Source of the DNA: a bacterium
GTDB taxonomy: Bacteria > Patescibacteriota > Gracilibacteria > JAHISY01
Assembly: GCA_021779375.1 (NCBI GenBank)
Contig: JAJYAT010000005.1
Span: forward strand, 54,648-118,647
Direction of reading: 5' to 3'
Length of the DNA: 64,000 nucleotides
Below the pieces are notes generated by a model. That model searched no databases. It had not been told where the DNA came from and worked only from the letters and a program-made list of their open reading frames with translations. The translations under genes were made by a program, and so were the position numbers. Positions 1-12,000 of the stretch are shown here, in pieces (the first letter of the stretch is position 1; each line of letters opens with the position of its first letter).

Positions 1-3000
1 CTACCTGCACTGCTAATCTTGCCGCTCGCGGTGAAGGTCGCACCATTGGCAGCCGTGCCAGTATTTGTACCTGCGGAATCAGTCCAGTCGCCGTCCATCT
101 TCCACCAACTGACGAGACTAGAGTCTGTATAATCATAATAGAAGCTATCATCGCTCAGTGAATTCGGATCAGTCCACGCGAAAGAAGCGGCGTCGTCACT
201 GCCAATCGCGGCAGGATTGAACCATTGTCCGGAAGTGAGAGAAGTACGGTCAGAGCTCGAAGCGCCAGCCGTAACTGCGACAATGTCTGGAGTGGTTTCG
301 ACTTTGGTTGTATTGGCAGAAGTGAGGATTGTGGAATTGCCGACGGTGTCTTTGACCGTATAGCGGAATTGGTAGCATTTACCAGCTGGAGCTGTCACAC
401 TGTAGGTCGTCGCCGCAGCAGTCTCAGTAGCACCAGTATCCGTCCAAGCACTGTAAGCGCCGCAGCCAGCCGGAGTCAGATCCGCTGAGCGGTACTCGAG
501 GAGATAGTCGGAATCAGTCGTAGATAGTCCGCTCAGTGCATCTGTGCCACGGCTGACTGTGACCGGAATCGTAGTCGAGATTTGGGCACTATCGGAATGT
601 GTGACTGAGCCACCGACTGGACCAGATTTGTCGTATTTGAGCGTGAAAGTGCGCTCAGTACCCCAGACACCCGCACCAGTCTTCGGGCGGACGTGGAAGT
701 AAGAAGTGCCTTCCGAGAGAGCGACGGAGTCGAGATAAGGAGTAGCCGTCGTCCCAGCTGATCCGACTGAGTAAAAAGTGGCAGGTGAATTTTGGTTGGC
801 GTATTCGGCAGCGATCTCAGCTGCCGAGAGAGCGCGGCTCCAGACTTTGACTTCGTCGATGGAGCCATTGAAAGTATAACCAACAGAATCATATCTTCCT
901 ATGTACAAATTTCTAGTAGATGATGCTGGAGAACTAAATGATGGCGTACCCACAGTCGCGTCTTGTCCATTGATGTACCATTTCGCAACACTTCCTTGCC
1001 TAACAAAAATAATATTATTCCATTGGTTGCTTTGAATTGACGCCGTAGAACTAATTGTTTGATGCGCACCAGACTGGGAGAATACTATAACAACACTATT
1101 CGTACTACTTCCAGCTATTTGAATATAATAACCATCTGTATTGTATGTGCCCCTGGAGAGAAGAATGTCACCACTCCCAGATCTAGTTGCTTCTGGATTA
1201 ACCCACATACTTATAACAAAATCTCCATTAACAAAATTAAAATTACTTGACGTTCCTATGTTTATATAATCATCCGTCCCGTCGAAACTCTGAGCTTCGC
1301 CGATTTTTCCGGCAGCTGCTTTCAGCGGATTGCCGGCAGCTGCTTTCGTGCCAGTATTCGCATTCACTGTCGAATCCGTAGTCGTCGAAGTAGTCGCATC
1401 ATTCATGTGCTGCACCATCTTGTAATTCGTGTCCCAGACATTATTGCGACCGTAGGTCGCGGTCACAGCATAGGCGGTAGCAGCGGCATTGCCGTAGTAA
1501 ATGTAGAAAGTCGTATTAGATGTCGCAGACAGTGAATCCGCTTTGAAATAAAGCTCACCTGTCTTGGCAGTGGTATTGATCGAGACCAATTCGTAAGGTA
1601 ATTCCGTACCTGCGGCATTAGTAAGACGAATGTCCGAGCCGTCGGTTTTCACTGCTGCGAAGAAGTCGGTACCAAGATCGGCGAGATTAACATAGACTGG
1701 GAAATTCGTAATTGTCGAGCTAATTTTGGTGCGATCGATCGTGATGGATTTGCGAGCCGACCAAGCGGAGAATGAGCCGAAGCCAGCGGAATCTGCCGCA
1801 GTCGAATTCAGCGCGTAGTAGAAAGTATCGTCACTCGTGGAATTCGGATCGGTCCAGCCGAAAGAAGCATCATCGTCACCGCCAATCGCAGCGGGATTGA
1901 ACCAGGTTCCAGAAGTCAGTGAAGTGCGGTCAGAGCTCGAAGCACCAGCCGTGACTGCGACGATATCCGAAGCTAATTCGAAATTAGCAGTGACAGAGAC
2001 ATTGGCTAAAACATTTGTATCTGTACGCGGATTCACGAGAACTCCATCAGACCATCTGCTGAAACCATAGCCAGCATCCGGCACGGCGGTGACAGTAGTC
2101 CCGCTCACTCCGGAGAGTACCGTCTGTGAAGTCGTCCCTGTCAGCGAGCCATGGCTGCCCGCAGCGTAACTTAGACTGTAACTGTCCAATTCGAAATTAG
2201 CGACATAGGAAGCATTACTCGTCACATTCGAATCAGTCCTCACCGCAGTCAGGACTCCATCGCTCCAAGATGTGAAATGAAAATGCGCATTTGGCACAGC
2301 CGTCACGGCAGTGGCATTGCCACCACTCGTCAGGGTTTGAGTGTTTTTGCCGGAGATAGTTCCATTGGCTCTGGCTGAGTAATTGAGAGTCACGGCATTG
2401 GCGGTGTATTCATCCGCGCCGATATCCCAATCATTGTCCCAGCCATACCGAGACTCGCCATCGATGTCTTCGCCAAATTTGAAGGCTGAGTCCGTCGATA
2501 AATCTGTGCCGTTGTTTTTGGCGACTGTGTCAGTAGGATCGAGATGATAGCCGTCCGCTGCGAAAACTACGCCCGTGGTGGCATTGGTGGTTTGCTCAAT
2601 CACCCCACCATAAATACCATAAAATGTAGAGCCATTCGATTGAGATATGCAGTTTTTAGTCACCATCACCGGATTGCTGACATTTTGTCCGGCACTGAAA
2701 AATCCCGCCTTGCTGCAACCTACAGCCGTACAATTGTAGAAATAATTAACATTGTTCCCAGCTGTATCCTTGAAAACATTAAATCCGCCGTAATCATGCA
2801 CTGGCGAGTCGATATTGTAAGCTAGGCAGTTAATAAATTTTGCATAGTAGCTAATCGGACCGGCGGTAAACCCTGAGCTTGAATCTGTCGCTCCCGAAAA
2901 ATCATAAGCTGTACAACCACTAAATATGTTGTAGCTGCCGCTATTGTAAAAACCATAGATGTAAGCGTTAGCGTAAGAAACACTAACTGCGACACCGTAA

Positions 3001-6000
3001 ACCGAAGAATAATTCTCGTTAATATAAATGCCGGTAGGACTTAGCGTCTCGGCAAATCTCACGCCGCTCGTCGGCGTGCCGCGTTGTCCACTCGCCGCGC
3101 GCAGAACTCGATAGTAATTGCTGTCCGTCGTCGCGCCAGTGAAATTTATGATGTCGTTGTACGGCGCAGCATCAGCGTAGGCAGTCAAAACGAAACCGGT
3201 CTTGAGAGCTGTACCGGATGGGATAGTCCCGGAGATGTTTGAGACTGTGAGCGAGACTCCCGGTGTCACACCAGTGATAGTGAGGATTTGTCCGGCGACC
3301 GAGACTGTAGATTCATTGAGAACACAGGTATTGAAGACTGTCGTGTCGGCGACGTAGAGAATGTTGCCTGAGCTATCTTGATCAGTCGTCGTGACAGCGG
3401 AGAGATTAATATCTGTCATATCTTCCCAAGCTGCGAGCGATTGGAAAGTCCGACCCGCTGCCAGTGAACCGTAAGTATGGACTGTGTAAGCGAGCGGGAG
3501 ACGGCGGGATGAAGCAATCGGAGCGAAGCTGGCAGTAACGGAGATATTTCCCAATACGGTCGTGTCAGTTCTAGGATTCTGAGTCGAGCCATCCGACCAG
3601 CCAGCGAAATAATAACCAGCACTCGGCACTGCCGTGACCGCCGTGCCAGAAGCACCTTCATTGACTGTCTGACTGAGAGTACCGGTGATAGTGCCATTAG
3701 CGCCAGCAGTATAATTCACATCATATGAAACATTACTGTAATAAGCGACTCGCAAAATTGGCGGCGTCGTCCCCTCGCGACTGTGATAAGTATCAGTCGC
3801 AACCGCCTTACCATCATTAGCATAATTCATAATCAATGTCGTCCCATTGTTGACATAGGTCGGTGTGAAAGCGACACCATTATCGAGATAGACTGAATAG
3901 TAAGTGTTCCTATCCGTGTAGTCTTTCACCAGCCCATCCGTGCTACTACCCAGGACATTCCAAGTCTCTGTCGTACCAGCACCGGAAGTGATTGTAGAAA
4001 GAACGCTACCATAGCTGCCACCCGTGAAAACACTGACTGCGCTAGCCTCATTCCAGGTTTGATTGATAAATCTTCGGGCATTTATCGCAGTAGCCATATT
4101 CGCCGCATGAGTAAGCGTGAGATTGGCACTGATTATTCTTTTGTCCGCCGGGATGCCAGAAATGTCGAACTTGAGATAAGCGCGACCTGTACTATTATTG
4201 GTCGCACAAGTACTCTCCGAACACAGACTCACATCCGGAGCTTGGACGACATTGAAGTCCGGATCGAGCACGAGGGGGAAAGCCCCATCGTCACTTGCCA
4301 TCCAACCATAGTCGAGTGTGATTTCGAGGTAATAATTACCTTGCTCGTTCTTGAGCTCACTGCCAACCTGATAAGTTCTCTGAACTTGATCATAGATGAA
4401 AGGCTGAGAGGTAGAAAAAATATTCTGACCGTCTTGCTTGAAGAAAATTTGATCATTGTGCATTTCAGGAGTGACACCCTCCGGCACGCTGATTTTCGTC
4501 CGTAGAATAACTTTGCCCTTGAAGTGGTCCGGCTCGCTGACTTCTTTGAGCACGTCGAGATTATTGAAGAACAATTCTTCTTTGACACCATTTTTCGTCG
4601 AGTGGTATTTCAGATCGACACCCGGGAAGATATTTCTGAACTTGGTTGATTTGTACGAATGCATGATATCTCCTGCCTGCGCATTGGCGAGGACGATAGT
4701 TCGATTGGGGTCTTGGTAAGCGATATTTTCCAAAGAGAAGCTAAATTCCTTACCATCTTTGACATACTTGATGATGTTTTTATTTTCCACGTCCGAGCCG
4801 ACGAAAATATCATAAGGCTTGATTTGATACTGTTTGCCAGCTTTCGCTTTGTCCTGAGCAATCGTCTCCGGCTGACCTAGATAATCATCGACCTTCTCCC
4901 ACTCACCATCGATCTGGATATTTTCCGGAGCAGCATAAATCAAAGCCTCTTTCGTCCCATCTCCATTGTCATAGATATCGGTATTCGCCGTCCGTTTGAT
5001 AAGCTTGCGCGTTTCCTTGTCTGCCCTCGGAGGATTATTCTTCGCGGCTTCTTCCGCCGCATTTTTGGCTTCTTTGATTTTTACAGCATCATTATCGTAG
5101 GCATAGTCTGCTTCCGTCCAAGTTCGACTGAGAATAGCGTCCCGGTCAAATTCCAAAACGGTCTCAGATACGCGTTTGGCTTTCAGGACGTCCAACATGA
5201 AGCCTTCCATCCAAACGCCTCTTTGGATATTTACTTCTACCTTATCAAGATCGCGATCACGAGCTAATTCAAAAAGGACAGTCGTAATCTTTACCATTAT
5301 CTCCGACCAAAGCTTTTCGGAAATATCGACATTGAGGAAAGTAAATTGACCAATCGCCTTGCCTTGATAAGCCAAACCCATGGTCACAGCCACCATTTTT
5401 CCGTCCAGATCCAGCACGCGGATGTAGATATTTTCCGTGCCATATTTATCGACGAAAGCTTGGTAGCCTTTGAGGATTTCCCAATTGCTTGTTTTGTGTG
5501 GTAAATCACACCAAACACCTTTTTTTAAGCCTTTGTTATAAAGCTCGACCACCGCCGGTAAATCACTGACTTTCGCCTCGCGGATCTTGATACGCTTCAG
5601 GTCATCGCGCGTGATATTAGCCAGTCCTTCTGTAGCCGAAGTGTCTTTGAAATTAGCCAAAATATAATTGGCATCAGCGTCTATGTTGATTTGATCGATG
5701 GCAGGACCTTCCGTCGGCACCGCGTCGTAAGCTTCGGTCGGCGGAGTGAAATCCTTAGTCCAGCGCGCGATGCCTTTCGAGATGCGCAGCTCGTCGAGAT
5801 AGCCGTTGAAGAAATAGTTATTCTCTTCGCCACCGATCGTGAGCGCGACTTTGTCGTTGTAGATCGAAATGTCGGACTGCGTCGAACCACTCGCGCTGCC
5901 ATTGATATAAAACTCGAAGTCCGCGCCATTGCGCACCAGCGCAAAATGACTCCACTCGTTAATTGGTAAGACGTCAGTGCTAGTGAAATTAATCGCCCAA

Positions 6001-9000
6001 GCTGCGGAATTGTCATCATCAGCGATAAATTGCAGTTTGTTTTCAGCAGTGACGATCAGACTGAAGCCATTGAAACCATCGACTGTCCGATGCGCGATGA
6101 TGGAAGCACCTTGCGTCGCCGCCGAGAGATTGATCCAGCCGTCGATGGTGAAATTAGCGTCGCCGAAATCCCAATCAGTGGAGTCAGCTAGCGCAAGCGA
6201 ATCGCCCGCGCCATCGAAGCGCAAGGAAGTTGCGCCGAATTTTTTAGCAGCAGTCGTGTAATGTGTGTCACCGTTCACGGTAATCGTGTGCGCTGAGAGA
6301 GAAGCATCTGCGAAAATCGTCGAGCCGTCCGCCGCACCAGACTGGATGAGTAATTTTGTGTAGGAGTCATTCCCGCCGGGCGTTTTTTCCAGATCAATCG
6401 GATTGTCTGGAATCGTCTCAGGATTCAGATCGGCGAGCGGATTGGCGTAAGCAATCGTGCTGCTCGCACTCGGGGCGAATAAAGGCGTATGTCCATTCGC
6501 CAGGAAAGCCGAAATCCAAGTCCGCGCGCTGGCAGTAGAATTTTTGCCAGCCGCGATATTCGCGACAATGCGCAAAGTGTGGAGCGCATCGGTCAAGCCT
6601 GTCGCCAGCGATTTAATCTTGTCGGTCTCCGTAGTTTTGCTCGCATCGACGAGCAGGCTTTTTTCGGTGCGTGTGCCTTCGTCCAGGACGAACTGCGTGA
6701 CACCACCGTTGTCGAGTGCTTGGTCAAGCACAGCGGAAATTTCCGTGCCGCGCAGTTTCGCGAACGCCGTCTGTCCGACAAGCGCAGTGCTTCGGTCAGA
6801 ATCCGTACCGATTTTCGCCCAACCTGTCGCTACGTCATTCGCCTCGTCGAGGAAGAAAATCGAACTTTCCGAATCACTGGAATCACGCTCGACTGCATCA
6901 CCTGCGAAATTGTATTTCACGAAAAGGTCTGAATTCTTAGCGGGAGCTTGCGCGAGTGTCACTGCTCCGGCGATTTCGACAATCGTCTGATCACCGAAGT
7001 CGCCCGCAACCGTGCCGTCAATACCGCGTTTCAAATTCGAGAAAGTCCCGCCGGAATATTCTCCGAAATAAACTTTCTCGCGCTTGAATTGCGCGGACGG
7101 ATTGCCGAGCCAGAGAAATCCACTGCTCGGGATTTGGTCGGCTGCAGAAATCGAATCAACTCTGAATGAAGTGGCAGCGGCAGAAATTCCCTCAGGCGAA
7201 TCAATCCGGGCGAATGAACCGGCTTGCGCCGATGTGACCGCGACAGCGACTCCATCGACGTAAGCCTCGACGGAATTCGCGAGCGGATAACTTTCGTAAA
7301 TCTGGAAAATGAAATCAGCGGCTGACTCTGCCCACTCCGCACCTTTGATTTCAGCCGTCCCATCAGCGAAGCTTGGCGCGCTCGCATCCGCAGCCCACAC
7401 AATATAATTCGAGGCGGAAGATTTGAAAGTGCCTTCCAAGACCAAGTGATAAGCCGTGCCAGCCGTGAGACTGGGCGGCGTCGCGAAATTGAAATTCACC
7501 CACTCGTAATCACGAGTGGAAAGCGCATCAACTGCGAAGCTCACCGCAGTACCATTCGCGACAGTCGTGCCACTCGGCAAACCGTCCGCGTCAGTCTGAA
7601 TCGAGAGCGCGATGTTGCCCGTCGGCGTACCAACTTTTTTGAGCCACAGACCGACTGACGGGATCGCACCGTCCGCAGCGAGTCGGAATTCCTGTGCGAG
7701 CGCAGCATTGGCATTCGTGCCAAAATCTGTGTCCCGATTCGTCGGCGCGTAATTTTTCGCCGGCAAAACTTTGGACTTGAGTGCTCCCCGCTCGAGCGGG
7801 AAGGTCGTCTTCGCACCATCGGTGAAATTGATATTTGTATCTGTGTCAATCTTCGTGCCTAAAATTTGCTCTGTTTTCGTAGCGCGCGAATTCGCAGCCA
7901 GCCAAACTTGCGAGTCCGGCGTCGCAAATGAGCCGAGCGCTGCTCCACCATCGGTGAACGCATCCGCGTAAATCGCGAAGTCAAAAATCGAGCCAGTGAA
8001 AGCGGCAGTCGCATCCGGCGTCGCATCATTACCCAAAATAATTTGGGAATGCTGGCTCGGCGTGAAGTTTTGCGCAATTTTTTCCGCAATCTTTTGACCG
8101 TTCAGATAGAGGCTCAGACCAAAAGTCGTCGCAGTCGGCTGCCACCAGCGTGCGAGGATGTGATTCGCCGCAGTAGCGGAATAATTCTCCGCGAAATCCG
8201 AATCCGTAATCGAGATTGCCGCACTCGCATTTTTGAATTCGAAAGTGAGCGCACTGGCAGAATCCATGTAAATTCGCGCGCCATTATTACCAGAGTCATC
8301 ACGCGTATCGACGAAATGGTCACTGTCCATCAGCGCGCCCGTCGCCCAGAATTCGAGCGTACCTGTATTTTGAACTTCAGAAATATTGCCCTTGTCCGGG
8401 AAGGTCAGACCATGCGGGAATTGAACGAAATCAGGTGAAATCACATCATCGATGATGCGGGAATTCATTGTGAGCGCATTGCTCGGAATTGAACTCGTCG
8501 AATTCGTCTCGATAAATTGCGGAACGATGAGCGCGGCGGTCGCGCTGAGATTTTTGAGACCGGAATTTTCGATTCTGACCGTGTGCTCTTTCGCCACCAA
8601 ATTCGTCGCGACGAGGAAGCGTTGATCACGCGCAGCACTCGCCGCAAAAGTATCGACCTCAGTCGTGATCTCACTCGGCGTGCCGCCGTCAATCGTGATT
8701 TGCGTGATGCCGCGATTTGGTCCTATATCGAGTCCGGCGATGATTTCCGTCGCGACTGAAGTCTTGGCAATCGGTGAATTATCAGCTGACGTGTAAATCG
8801 CCGCAACCTCAGCCGCAGTGAGCGGTCGCGCGAAGAGTGCCAGTTCGTCAATTTTTCCGTCGAAGAAAGTCGTTTTTTTACCTATTTTCAAATCACTCGC
8901 AGTGAATGATGTCGCTGTCGTCACCACGATGTGGTGCCAAGCATTTCTGGAAATTTCCGTACCCTCGGTGCCATCGACGAAGATTGTCGGCGAGTCAAAA

Positions 9001-12000
9001 CCCGTCGCAATCAACTGGCGACTCACGATGGAAAGCGCGTGCGTCCCGCCATCGAAGTCGATGATGTCGCGCGAAACATTGTCGGCGAAAATCCAAAAAC
9101 TCACCGCGTTCACCGGCTGTGAAATCGCGCCGATATTGAGATAGTCATCGCTGCCGTCGAAGATCGCTGCCTTGGCGAAATGGCCATCGATGAATGTCGT
9201 ACCACCGTTCGCAGCCGCATCGGACGCAGCGAAAGATGAGTCTGTGAAATCACCGTCCATTTTCCAGAAGCCTGCGAGATCTTGTGAATTCACGATGCCG
9301 CTCAGTTGACCGAGCGGATCACCGTTGAATTCTAAGTCTGTGACAGAGCCAACTTTGCTCGCGTCCAATTTCGCCGCACCGGCGAGCGAACCGAGGCGAT
9401 CATTCGCGGAGTTCACGAGCGGCGCATTGAATAACAATGAAGATTCGCTCGTTGCGCTAGCCTCAATTTTTTGAGTATGCGCCTGACCGACGGACGGAAT
9501 GGTGGAATTGAAAAGACCGAAAATTTCCGAGTCGAGCAAGACGTAATTCCAAATCTGCGGCTCAGCCAGAGTGCCCGCGAAATAAGTTTCAGCCGCAGTC
9601 AAAGCCGCCGCTGAGCGCGTGCCGCATTTACCGAAAGTAATTTGCGCATCGCCCGCTGTGAGTGGCTGCGCCGTCCACTTCAAACTCTGAAATGTCTTCA
9701 CGCCATTCACGAAAAGCTTCACACCAGCTTCCGCGTCGAAACTCGCGGTGAGGTGCAGACTCTCGTGAGCGACGAAAGTTTGCTCGGCAGACGCCACTTT
9801 TACAGTCGTGAAGTCATCGCCGTCCCACATTTCAAATTTGAATTTGTCGTCCGCGCCGTCGAAGTAAAGTCGTGCGAGCCCATTGTCGAAAATGAAGTGT
9901 TTGGCGGTGTCGGCATCCGCAGCGAAATCCGGCGCAAGCCAGATCGAGAGCGAACCTTTTTTGACAGTTCCGTCCGGATTCGTCGGGAAATTATCGAGCG
10001 ATTCGAAAGTCGCGACCTCCGCACCCGCCGCATGGAAATTGAGTCCGCGCTCCGCGCGACCATTGATGAGAATTCCATCCGGCGAAAGCTGAAAATTCTC
10101 GGTCGTGACGGCAGTACCGACAGCCGGCGTGAAAGTGAGCTTGTGATTGCCGGAGGCGAAATCGGTGACGAAAACGACTTCACCCGCATTCGGACCGGAG
10201 GTAAATGTGAGCGCCGCGCCATTCCAAAAATCATCAGGCTGTGTGAGTGCAGCAGCGGTCAGTGTCGTCGTACTGCCGGAATCAGCGGTCGAGTCAATCC
10301 CCGTCCCGGCAATTTCAAATCCACTCGCGTGCGCTTCGAAGTAAGCGAGTGCGAAACGGAAATTCGCGGCAGCACTGGAATCAAAGCGTGAATTCGTCTT
10401 GGCAGTCAGCTCGAGCTCTACGTCGTGAGCCGAGTTGCGCAAGCCCGTCGCGAGTAAAACTTTTTGTGAGTCGGCAGAAGCTGTCGCGAAAGTGTCAATT
10501 TCGTTGGAAATTTCGTGGTCAGTCCCACGGTCAATCGTCACGCGCAGCACTCCCCCGGCTGGTGAGAAATTCAGACCGGCAAAAATTTCGGTCGCAGCCG
10601 CAGTCGTAAATTTGATTTTTGAACCGATTGTATTTGAACGCAGCGAGTCATTTGACTTAGTCCAATTTTGAGAATCAGTAACGGCATCGCCGAGAAACTC
10701 AGCCCCATTTGCGTCAATCACACTAATTTGTGAACTCACGGCACTAATCCGTTCGCCTGAGACATCCTCTGTGCCAAGGCTAATTGAACCCGCGACATTG
10801 GTCTGTGAATACTCGCCATTCTGATTTCCCTGAGCGAAATTGGGAGCGAAAGTGCGTGCGCCGCGATTCACCAAAGTGACATAGGTCGACGGGTCGACGT
10901 CAATTGGGAAAGTTAATTCCATGCCGTTTGCGAGCGTAAGCGTCTTTGGCAAAGCGTCTAAATCCACTTCTGTGGCAGCCGCAACTTCCACTGATTGCAA
11001 AACATCCGCACTCAAATTAGCGGCGCCTGTTTTCACCTCAGCTGCAGGCTCGGCTGCGGGGACTTCCGACTGAACTGATTCAGGCTCGACTGTCACTGCC
11101 TCACTCGGAGTCACCTCATCGATAACTTTGATTTCCTCGCTGGGGTTTTTCGTGACATCCTGAATTACTTGATTTTCAGTTTCAGGAATCGGCACCTCGC
11201 TCGGCGGCGTAGGCTCGACCGTCACCTCCTCAGCAGCACTGGTCTCTTCTGTCGGCGCAACTACTTCTACCGAAGAATCCGTCGTCGCTGGTTCTGGCGT
11301 TGCTTCTTTGGATGAATCAATCGTCTCCGTATTTTTAGTTTGCGGAGCTGCCGTATCAATCACAAGTCGCAATTTGTAACGACGCACGATTGCGCCATCC
11401 GAGCGCTCGTCCTCCTCGGAAATTTGATTCGACTGGGCGAAAAGCTGCTGCTCGGTCAGAACCGTAATTTCCGCATCAGCTGCAATTTTGATATGCTCAT
11501 TCGAAACAGCCTCTGGTGCAAAAAATTTATTGACCTCACTCTCTTCAATCACTTTAATTTCAGGCGCAAGCGCACTTTCCTCGACAACCTGAATTTCATT
11601 CGCAGGCGAAGTGACTGTGTCACCTCCTCCATTATTAGAAGAATCAATTTGCGTGTTTGTCGAATTAGTCGACTCGACCGGAGTTAGCGCTGTGGGATTC
11701 TCAGTCGCAGGAATAGCTTCATCAACCGTCGTGCTGTCTGGTGCAACCGTCGGCTCGCTTTGTGCAGAATTATTCGACGTGCCAATTTCCGGTGTCGCCT
11801 CGACAACTGGTGTCTCGACCGGAGTAGTTTCGGCTGGAGTTTGATCTACTGATGCAGCCTCATTTGAATTGAGAATTTGATCGATCGAAACAGCCTGATC
11901 GAACTGGCTGATTTCAGCCAAGGCGCTCGGCAGGAAGAATTTTTTGAGTGATTCGATAAATGAAGTCTCGCCAGTCGGAGCGGGATTTTCGTCCGTTTGA

